Source: an uncultured Eubacteriales bacterium (GTDB lineage Bacteria > Bacillota > Clostridia > Peptostreptococcales > Anaerovoracaceae). From it: DNA of 8,339 nt. Shown one piece after another: positions 1-5,075 of the stretch (position 1 is the stretch's first letter; every line of letters begins with the position of its first letter). The notes below the pieces were generated by a model. That model had not been told where the DNA came from. It made no database searches and saw nothing but the letters and a program-made list of their open reading frames with translations. The stretch is from NCBI GenBank assembly GCA_902797405.1, contig CADBSP010000233.1:1-8339 (forward strand), given 5' to 3'. Both the position numbers and the translations under genes were made by a program.

Positions 1-264
1 AACTGAAGGATTTTCGTTTGCTTTTACTACGTCCTCATACGTTATCTTTGTTTCTTCAGGTTTGGTGAAGAGTGTAAAATGGTATATGTATTTGGTCCCG
101 CCATTGTATGGCATTCGCCGGGTTTCCTCCCCAATCTCGCCTATAACCAATTCACGCTTCTTCCATGACAGATATTCACTTTTTGCCTTAATATACTTGA
201 CTAAGAAAACTATAGCAACCACTATAGCCGCAATACACATCCAAGCGGATAAATCAATTCCCAT
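1..264 (-). CDS. membrane-anchored protein, 3' end cut off by the window edge
   Basis: An open frame starts at the ATG at 264 and runs 88 codons to the left edge without a stop, so the C-terminus is missing. A Shine-Dalgarno AGGGAG (278-273) sits 8 bases before the ATG, which supports this start. Residues 5-24 form one hydrophobic helix followed by a basic stretch (KYIKAK), so the rest is probably cytoplasmic. The visible soluble part (about residues 38-88) contains beta-strand-like segments (YIYHFTLFTKPEETKITYED), but I cannot assign a family. There is no zinc ribbon in the part that is present; one could lie beyond the edge. It follows the 109-aa gene by 74 bases in the same direction and is likely the next gene of the same unit. 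I am confident it is a gene and have no functional call. Confidence 0.75.
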   Translation of the reverse strand, partial: MGIDLSAWMCIAAIVVAIVFLVKYIKAKSEYLSWKKRELVIGEIGEETRRMPYNGGTKYIYHFTLFTKPEETKITYEDVVKANENPSV

Positions 265-338
265 GGATACAACTCCCTCTCTGTCATCGAGTGTATAGCT
301 GATGATATGCTTCTGTCATTATTGATCATTGTTTGAAG

Positions 339-668
339 TCACTCTAGCGACTCAAACTCAATAATCAGGTTTGCGGTCTGAAATGAAAGGTCTTGTATAA
401 TCGAGTTCGCTTTGATTACTGTTCCATGGATTCTTCTGGATGGGTATAGTTTGACTTCTTTATCCAGTGACGGACCTATAGCTTCGGTCGATACGGACGA
501 ATCAAACTTTTCTCTATATAAGTCACAGGACATGTGAACCCAAACAGTTTTTTGATTTGTTGTCTTGCATTCACAAACAAACTCAACATAGCCATCTATG
601 ATAGAATAATAAATCCCATATCTTGGAAAGATCCGTTCAATATCTACGAAAACCGGATCACCTTCCAT
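339..668 (-). CDS. 109-aa protein of unknown function, possible 3' part of a split gene
   Basis: This ORF starts at the ATG at 668 and ends with TGA at 341-339. It has no signal peptide or membrane segment. The sequence alternates short beta-type stretches (PVFVDI, YVEFVCECK, TVWVHMS, RRIHGTVIKA, LIIEFESLE), and the second half, with a G-x-V-x-x-A strand followed by a closing hydrophobic strand, is reminiscent of an OB-like barrel; that is inference only. The start is weakly supported: the nearest purine-rich block (GAGAG at 689-685) is 16 bases away, and there is no other start codon upstream in frame. Upstream, the frame stays open for 12 codons to the TAA of the preceding ribbon protein, so the two ORFs are in phase. 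It could be an independent coupled gene, or the external C-terminal domain of a formerly longer protein. Confidence 0.65.
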   Translation of the reverse strand: MEGDPVFVDIERIFPRYGIYYSIIDGYVEFVCECKTTNQKTVWVHMSCDLYREKFDSSVSTEAIGPSLDKEVKLYPSRRIHGTVIKANSIIQDLSFQTANLIIEFESLE

Positions 669-696
669 CGAATCTTTGCTGAATCTCTCTTCTTCC

Positions 697-706
697 TTTT
701 TTTTTT
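697..706 (-). repeat. A10 homopolymer overlapping a stop codon
   Basis: On the coding (minus) strand, ten consecutive A bases start with the last two bases of the TAA that ends the 175-aa gene. The run encodes Lys codons in the frame leading to the 109-aa ORF. Homopolymers of this length are prone to replication and transcription slippage. Here the T of the stop precedes the run, so slippage within the run alone would not remove the stop. Confidence 0.8.
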
Positions 707-1232
707 AAAATTCATACAGGGTTCCTCCCTCTTTTTTATTCCAATCATGTGCACACTGCATCTCACTATTATAGTACATGGTTCCTTGCCCATTTGGCAG
801 CTCAAAATAACCTTTAAATCGATATCCACTCTTTGTCGGAGCTGTTGCATATGGCATTACACTGCCATATGCAACCTTAATGTTTATGGTTCCTTGGATA
901 CCTCCAGCACGATCTAAAAAAACTCCATATGAAGCGTCATAAGACGCATCATTTGACGTCAACTCTATTGATGGGTTGTCTTTATTATTCTGGTTCCCAA
1001 GTGGCCATATAACTATCAGGATGACTATTAAGATGAGCACCAAACCGATAAGAGCCAGAACCTTTCCTCTCTTTTTCTTCTTTTTTGCTTCTTCATACGA
1101 TATACCATTCTCATCGCACGATTTCTCTTTATCTATTAGAGGCTTACTTGCATCCGATAGTATGCTTCCACAATGCCTACAAAATACTGCATCAGCGAAA
1201 TTGTCATTTCCGCAATTCGGACAGCATTTCAT
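705..1232 (-). CDS. 175-aa zinc ribbon / membrane segment / InlB-type repeat protein
   Basis: The start is ATG at 1232, with GGGGAG (1247-1242) 9 bases before it. Residues 3-22 form a zinc ribbon with Cys 4, 7, 18 and 21 (C-x2-C-x10-C-x2-C). An acidic linker leads to the basic run KKKKRGK (about 51-57) and a membrane helix at about 58-77. The basic residues before the helix place the ribbon in the cytoplasm and the C-terminus outside. Residues about 102-175 resemble the Listeria-Bacteroides repeat (Flg_new/InlB B-repeat type): a Gly-rich first strand, then YG, then the GYRFKGYF core, then a closing TLYEF where the family usually has a TLYAxW-like end. Such repeats are usually found in cell-surface proteins, so this is probably a small surface-exposed protein with a cytoplasmic zinc module. 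It ends in a run of ten A bases, directly before the in-phase 109-aa ORF. Confidence 0.88.
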   Translation of the reverse strand: MKCCPNCGNDNFADAVFCRHCGSILSDASKPLIDKEKSCDENGISYEEAKKKKKRGKVLALIGLVLILIVILIVIWPLGNQNNKDNPSIELTSNDASYDASYGVFLDRAGGIQGTINIKVAYGSVMPYATAPTKSGYRFKGYFELPNGQGTMYYNSEMQCAHDWNKKEGGTLYEF

Positions 1233-1260
1233 TACGCATATCTCCCCTTAATGATATCAA

Positions 1261-1269
1261 ACTATACCA
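1261..1269 (-). promoter_or_regulatory. candidate extended -10 promoter for the 175-aa gene
   Basis: The minus strand reads TGGTATAGT, which fits the extended -10 pattern TGnTATAAT with one mismatch in the hexamer. It would give a start near 1254 and a leader of about 20 bases containing the Shine-Dalgarno sequence. There is no good -35 at 17 bases upstream (CTCAGG at 1289-1284), and the TTGACA at 1275-1270 is too close to serve as one. It is a weak call based on a single element. Confidence 0.25.
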
Positions 1270-1329
1270 TGTCAACCTTGTTTCCTGAGCGTGATGCGGT
1301 ACTAAGTTGTGCAATGCGTAGGTGACGAC

Positions 1330-3549
1330 TTATGACTTATTCTGGCAATGTGAACAGGGTTTAAATCCTTTACCGATTGCAGCTTCAATATTATATATCC
1401 AAAAATACGAAGTATCCAAATAATCGCAGCCGTAAGTGTGATATAAGTTGGTTCCATCATCTGGCACGACTACAGCATAATCTTCATAGAAACTCAGCTT
1501 TGACAGCTGTTGTAGATTTTCCATTACCGCATCAAAATAATCATCCTGCAAGTCTTCGACCTGTTTATTCAAATTTGCAATCTTTGTTTCCTGAGAAGCG
1601 ATGGTCGAATTTAAAGATGATATCGTACCGTCTCTATCTTTGATGGTCTGTTCCAGTTCGCTAATGTACGTATCCTTATTGGCAATTGTCTGCTCTACTT
1701 CCAATAATCGCGCGTCTTTTTCTGCGATAGACTGTTCTAATTCTCCCCTGTGCAATTCATTTGTTCGATTGTTGAGATATTGTAAAATGTTTAACCCAAC
1801 CAACAGCAAGCCTACTAGTGATATGAGGAGAGCAGGCAGGATGGCTTTCAGACGGAAATATTGCTTTCCGCAACCGCTACACTTCCTGCTGATCTTGTCT
1901 ACACTTCCACCACAACGTTTACAGTAAAACGCATTGTTTACAGATTGCCCTGATGTTTCTTGACGTTGTTCAGATTTGTCGTTCTCCGTGTTCTTCTTTT
2001 CTTGCTTATGATTGACTCTTTCGTTAGAGCTTGCAGGAACACTATGGGAATCCATTACCGCAGAATCTCTCTTTATTTCCTTAGTGTCGGATTCTGGGGT
2101 ATTCTTCTGCGTATTATGTTCTACGTTTGATTCGGTTTTCGGATTAGTTACACAATTATCATGTGTTTCGTCATAGGGAGGATTAGGCTTTTTCGCGGTA
2201 TCCTGGTATTCTGAGCGAATTGCTATCTCACTCTTCTCTCTTCGCCTGTTGATCTCAGAAACTATCAGATCCCGGCTTCCACAATACTGACAAAACTCAC
2301 TGTCGCTGGGCAGAGTCCGCCCACATTTCTTGCATTGTATGACATCGCCGGTCGAACTGGTTTCCTGCGTGTTGCTCGCCAGAGCATGTTTGTTTTCACT
2401 TTGTGTAGTGCTCTTATTCTGTGACACGGAAATCAAGTTAATCGGTTGCGTTACTGTATCGTCAGTATTGGAGTTTGAGGTTGTAGTTGTATCCTCAGCT
2501 GTTGATTGATCTGTCTCAGTAGCTTTCGTTGCATCCATCGCTCCCTGTTCAGCTGTCACTTTGGGCTCATTAACGTTATCCATTTGATGTTGATCTAAAA
2601 ACATCCCTTCAGGATGCGGAACAACACTGCTAACAGGTTCATCTGTTCGTCCATCTGAGGCTTTAGTGATGGGATCATTAATCGAAGGAATTTGCATTAA
2701 CTCAAAGCTGCTCATTCCTCGCGGGCAATAAGCCGAGGTAGCTTTTGAATACATGTTGATGTATACAGTGTTGTAGTGAGTTCCATCTGGCAAACAGAGT
2801 TCATAGGCATCTATAAGGTCATCACTGGTATCAGTTGATGTAGATCCTATTCGATCCCAGAATAATGGGATTGAATCAATTGAATACAGTGTATTCAAGT
2901 AATCGTACGAACTGCTTACGCCATGTGCATATACTGGGTTTTCTGGACTCGTTCCGAAGTCTGGAACCCTGATAGCATCTTCAATTTTAGTCTCGTTCAC
3001 TGCAAATCGCTGCCTGAATTGTGAATCAAATAGCAAATCGATTGACAGTGCTTCCTGACGTTTGTCTTTTTGCAAATGACTGAAGTTGCTGGACAGTTTC
3101 CGAATACACTCAATCAAGCGGGGCGCACTGTCATTCGAGATAAGAGATGAGTACTTCATTTTTATAGTACTTTGAACTCTATCATCTGTAAAGCCAAGTT
3201 GAAGCCTCGAAGCAATCGTCAGGTAAACCTCATAAAGGGAATCAGAATCGACTTCTTCCCCTAGAAGATACACTAATGAGCCAAGGACTTTCTTGGCCTG
3301 TGATTCTTTTCCTGGAAAAAATCTCTCTTTTTGTTCTGCGCTCAGTCTATTATATGAAGAAACAGCTTGTTGGTAATCAACATTCAGCTCCGCTTTAATG
3401 GACGTTTTCTCGTTCTCATTACCGTCCTTTTTGCTCTCCTGTTCCAAATCTTCTTTTGGTGCGATTTGTTCTCTGCTTATCGCACACCCACAATACTGGC
3501 AGAACACACTATCATCCGGCAATGACATTCCGCATTTAGGGCACTTCAT
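1330..3549 (-). CDS. 739-aa triple zinc-ribbon membrane protein with external coiled coil and C-terminal His/Cys motif
   Basis: I place the start at ATG 3549, preceded at 10 bases by AAGGAGG (3566-3560). A TTG 15 codons upstream lacks such support. Ribbon 1 is at the N-terminus (Cys 3, 6, 17, 20). Residues about 55-290 are a soluble region with an unnamed domain near 200-285 (NPVYAHG through YINMYSKA). After a Ser/Thr/Asp-rich linker come ribbon 2 (Cys 406, 409, 420, 423), a second charged linker, and ribbon 3 (Cys 543, 546, 557, 560). A membrane helix spans about 569-589. The part before it should be cytoplasmic, because RLK precedes the helix and no signal peptide exists. Outside follow a coiled coil (604-673, five 14-residue units) and a C-terminal motif with His704, Cys708, Cys732 and Cys735, ending GFKPCSHC. 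This resembles the small Ada-type metal-binding motif (H-x3-C ... GxxPCxxC). The role is unknown; it may be a structural or sensing envelope protein. Confidence 0.9.
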   Translation of the reverse strand: MKCPKCGMSLPDDSVFCQYCGCAISREQIAPKEDLEQESKKDGNENEKTSIKAELNVDYQQAVSSYNRLSAEQKERFFPGKESQAKKVLGSLVYLLGEEVDSDSLYEVYLTIASRLQLGFTDDRVQSTIKMKYSSLISNDSAPRLIECIRKLSSNFSHLQKDKRQEALSIDLLFDSQFRQRFAVNETKIEDAIRVPDFGTSPENPVYAHGVSSSYDYLNTLYSIDSIPLFWDRIGSTSTDTSDDLIDAYELCLPDGTHYNTVYINMYSKATSAYCPRGMSSFELMQIPSINDPITKASDGRTDEPVSSVVPHPEGMFLDQHQMDNVNEPKVTAEQGAMDATKATETDQSTAEDTTTTSNSNTDDTVTQPINLISVSQNKSTTQSENKHALASNTQETSSTGDVIQCKKCGRTLPSDSEFCQYCGSRDLIVSEINRRREKSEIAIRSEYQDTAKKPNPPYDETHDNCVTNPKTESNVEHNTQKNTPESDTKEIKRDSAVMDSHSVPASSNERVNHKQEKKNTENDKSEQRQETSGQSVNNAFYCKRCGGSVDKISRKCSGCGKQYFRLKAILPALLISLVGLLLVGLNILQYLNNRTNELHRGELEQSIAEKDARLLEVEQTIANKDTYISELEQTIKDRDGTISSLNSTIASQETKIANLNKQVEDLQDDYFDAVMENLQQLSKLSFYEDYAVVVPDDGTNLYHTYGCDYLDTSYFWIYNIEAAIGKGFKPCSHCQNKS
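1531..1740 (-). repeat. five tandem 42-bp units encoding a 14-residue coiled-coil repeat
   Basis: Within the 739-aa protein, residues 604-673 divide into five 14-residue units: LEQSIAEKDARLLE, VEQTIANKDTYISE, LEQTIKDRDGTISS, LNSTIASQETKIAN and LNKQVEDLQDDYFD. The spacing equals two heptads with hydrophobic residues at regular positions, as expected of a coiled coil. The first three units are most alike and the last two have drifted. The segment starts about 15 residues after the membrane helix, so it probably forms a stalk outside the cell. Confidence 0.8.
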
Positions 3550-3554
3550 TGTTA

Positions 3555-3611
3555 CTATTCCTCCTTTATAATGGGTGTTCCGCGGCGATGGCAACGATCA
3601 TACATCAGCAT
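3555..3611 (-). pseudogene. decayed zinc-ribbon C-terminal half, overlapping the next gene's ribosome binding site
   Basis: In the gap between two ribbon genes an 18-codon frame reads MLMYDRCHRRGTPIIKEE and stops at TAG 3557-3555. Its core CHRRGTPII aligns with the ribbon end CPRCGTPIV of the 669-aa protein. A hand alignment of 42 bases around it has about 30 identities. The fourth Cys is replaced by Arg (CGC, one base from TGC), and no first CxxC half is present in frame. The final codons AAG GAG GAA form the AAGGAGG used by the 739-aa gene. I read it as the leftover tail of a lost ribbon-protein gene, kept in part because it supplies a translation signal. It has no ribosome binding site of its own. 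Chance similarity is possible because the match is short. Confidence 0.55.
3560..3566 (-). promoter_or_regulatory. Shine-Dalgarno AAGGAGG deciding the start of the 739-aa gene
   Basis: AAGGAGG lies 10 bases upstream of the ATG at 3549. It favours that start, which puts ribbon 1 directly at the N-terminus (MKCPKCG), over the TTG at 3594. The same bases are the last sense codons of the ribbon remnant at 3611-3555. Confidence 0.85.
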
Positions 3612-3644
3612 CTTCTTTCCAAGCACACGTACTCACACCTTAAT

Positions 3645-4136
3645 CTAGTTCAGCTCCGACATAACTTCAGTTCCACATTTTTCGCATTTAAGACTACCAT
3701 CTGGTAATTTCGTCCCACATTTCCTGCAAAATAATATACGTGTTGCTTCAATTTGTTGTTCTCCACTATTCACATTTTCCTGTTGTTTCGATATAGTTTC
3801 CCTTCTCAGTTCAGACTCTTTATCTGGAAGACTAGTGCTGACGGCAGTACTTCTCCTCGAATCATATTGTGTTATTTGATGAAAGTTGGAAGTCCTTACT
3901 TCTTTATCGACTTCATAGCTACCTCCACCTGTTTTTACAGCTCGCTTTTTCTTATGAATTCTCCAAAGATTGATTAATCGCCACCCAAGGAACACCATTA
4001 ACACATAAAACAGCAGGATGATACCCGAATATATTAACGGGAGTTCATAGCAAAGTGAATACAGGACATTGTCTGAAATAACTCTCACAAGTAAAGACGT
4101 CACCACAAATAATCCAATTCCGATAAGTAATATCAT
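3645..4136 (-). CDS. 163-aa two-segment membrane protein with C-terminal zinc ribbon
   Basis: The start is chosen at ATG 4136, with GGAGG (4148-4144) 7 bases upstream. A possible longer start at 4172 lacks this support. Two membrane helices are seen at about residues 2-19 and 33-57. The second is followed by WRIHKKKRAVK, so the remaining C-terminal half is cytoplasmic. After a polar, Ser/Gln/Glu-rich linker of about 65 residues comes a zinc ribbon with Cys 137, 140, 151 and 154 (C-x2-C-x10-C-x2-C), close to the C-terminus (GTEVMSELN). This is the reverse arrangement of the 175-aa and 739-aa proteins, yet the ribbon ends up on the same side of the membrane. There is no recognisable catalytic domain. 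It follows the 232-aa gene by 61 bases. The ribbon and topology are clear; the function is unknown. Confidence 0.88.
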   Translation of the reverse strand: MILLIGIGLFVVTSLLVRVISDNVLYSLCYELPLIYSGIILLFYVLMVFLGWRLINLWRIHKKKRAVKTGGGSYEVDKEVRTSNFHQITQYDSRRSTAVSTSLPDKESELRRETISKQQENVNSGEQQIEATRILFCRKCGTKLPDGSLKCEKCGTEVMSELN

Positions 4137-4197
4137 ATCATTTCCTCCAAAACGCTTTTCAAACACAATCACAAGGTTTGTAAGTCCAATGTCAACG

Positions 4198-4896
4198 CTA
4201 CTCCTGTTCCTTTTCTTTCATTGCAGAAGAGAAAAATGCATACAAACCCAAGAATAAAACATAAGCAATTGCATAAGAAAAACCCGGCTCAAGAACCCCA
4301 GTAACTAGAAATATCAATTCCGACCAAAGAGTTGGAGATAACAAGACAGCTATAAGCATCACTGCTCTAGCCCATTTGTTATCCTTTGCTCCTTTCAAAT
4401 TTCGGATAAAAAGATAAATCCAATGACCCAAGAAAACCCATATAAACAGGTACAGAAAACAACCCCGTTCTATAATTCCCCACGCATAATACCCATTGTC
4501 AAATGAACGCTTAGCTAGAGTATGTTTTGCAAAATCTTGAAGAGCCGTACGGATTCCGAGTTCGGTAACGCAAGGTCTCATTAGAGGCTCATATAAATAG
4601 TCATAAAGAGTAAAATTCCAATCGTCACTTATTCCAATCCACTCATAAATATGTTCTGAAATAAGATAGGAAGAGCCAATCGGTGTTAGAGCTGCAAACA
4701 GGGTATCGGCCGGCACTCCTACAGGAAGAATAATTGAGGTATATGTAAAATCATATTCTACGCCATAAGGAAGCTCCGCTGGATCATAAGATACTTTCAA
4801 CGGAACCACGAAAAGGGAGATAATAATCTCAACGATGACTAGAAGAATGAGTGCAATAATTGATAGGCTTAGCATTTTTCCCTGTGTCATTTGCAT
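4198..4896 (-). CDS. 232-aa integral membrane protein, family not recognised
   Basis: The start is ATG 4896, with GGAGG (4910-4906) 9 bases upstream. Hydrophobic helices lie at about residues 8-31, 147-165, 177-199 and 206-224. A roughly 115-residue loop between the first and second helices contains aromatic-rich stretches (YDFTYTSIILPVG, WNFTLYDYLYEP). The basic segment RNLKGAKDNKWAR (about 165-177) between helices 2 and 3 should be cytoplasmic. That places the large loop and the segment between helices 3 and 4 outside and leaves the charged KEKEQE tail inside. It is the only complete long membrane protein in the row without a CxxC zinc ribbon, and only two Cys are present (109 and 146). It lies between two ribbon genes in the same direction and probably shares their transcript. 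I cannot name a family. Confidence 0.85.
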   Translation of the reverse strand: MQMTQGKMLSLSIIALILLVIVEIIISLFVVPLKVSYDPAELPYGVEYDFTYTSIILPVGVPADTLFAALTPIGSSYLISEHIYEWIGISDDWNFTLYDYLYEPLMRPCVTELGIRTALQDFAKHTLAKRSFDNGYYAWGIIERGCFLYLFIWVFLGHWIYLFIRNLKGAKDNKWARAVMLIAVLLSPTLWSELIFLVTGVLEPGFSYAIAYVLFLGLYAFFSSAMKEKEQE

Positions 4897-4962
4897 ATAT
4901 CGTATCCTCCATCTCCGAAAACACTCGAACTATTTTACAGGCAGCATTGTCGCTTGCTCTAT

Positions 4963-5052
4963 CTAAGTGTTTGAACCAACTGCATGAACGGACAAAAGTG
5001 TAAGTACAGAAATTGCCACAACGAGTGAAACAATTCTGTTTTTCTTGGTCAT
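4963..5052 (-). CDS. 29-aa signal-peptide-like mini-ORF
   Basis: ATG 5052 is preceded at 4 bases by AGGTGA (5062-5057), and the frame ends at TAG 4965-4963. The peptide has a basic start (MTKKNR), a hydrophobic core (IVSLVVAISVLTLLSV) and a short polar end (HAVGSNT), which is the layout of a secretion signal. It begins 23 bases after the stop of the 669-aa gene and 66 bases before the ribosome binding region and start of the 232-aa gene. Nothing recognisable follows the TAG in frame: 10 more codons and another stop. It may be a true small membrane or secreted peptide, or the 5' remnant of a secreted-protein gene whose body was deleted. The good ribosome binding site argues that it is translated. 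Confidence 0.5.
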   Translation of the reverse strand: MTKKNRIVSLVVAISVLTLLSVHAVGSNT

Positions 5053-5075
5053 TAAATCACCTCATACCCGACACT

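Noticed and set aside
62..298. Plus-strand frame of 78 codons with a hydrophobic stretch
   Set aside because: It lies opposite the minus-strand membrane protein at 264-1, which has a good ribosome binding site and a clear helix. The plus frame has neither a ribosome binding site nor a coherent protein pattern.
697..707. Programmed slippage on the A10 run to bypass the stop of the 175-aa gene
   Set aside because: The T of the TAA precedes the A run, so adding or removing A bases leaves the stop in place.
534..917. Plus-strand frame of 127 codons, and a minus-strand frame at 850-644
   Set aside because: Both are shadows of the 175-aa and 109-aa genes, without ribosome binding sites. The minus one would overlap the end of the repeat domain in another frame.
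1270..1275. TTGACA as a -35 element for the 175-aa gene
   Set aside because: Matching -10-like hexamers lie only 3 or 13 bases away, not the required 16 to 18.
3550..3594. N-terminal extension of the 739-aa protein from a TTG at 3594
   Set aside because: The 15 extra residues have no support, overlap the Shine-Dalgarno sequence and the remnant, and would move the ribbon away from the N-terminus, where it begins cleanly at MKCPKCG.
4167..4195. TTGACA at 4195-4190 as a promoter for the 163-aa gene
   Set aside because: The hexamer 17 bases downstream is GTGATT, a poor -10 with no TG extension.
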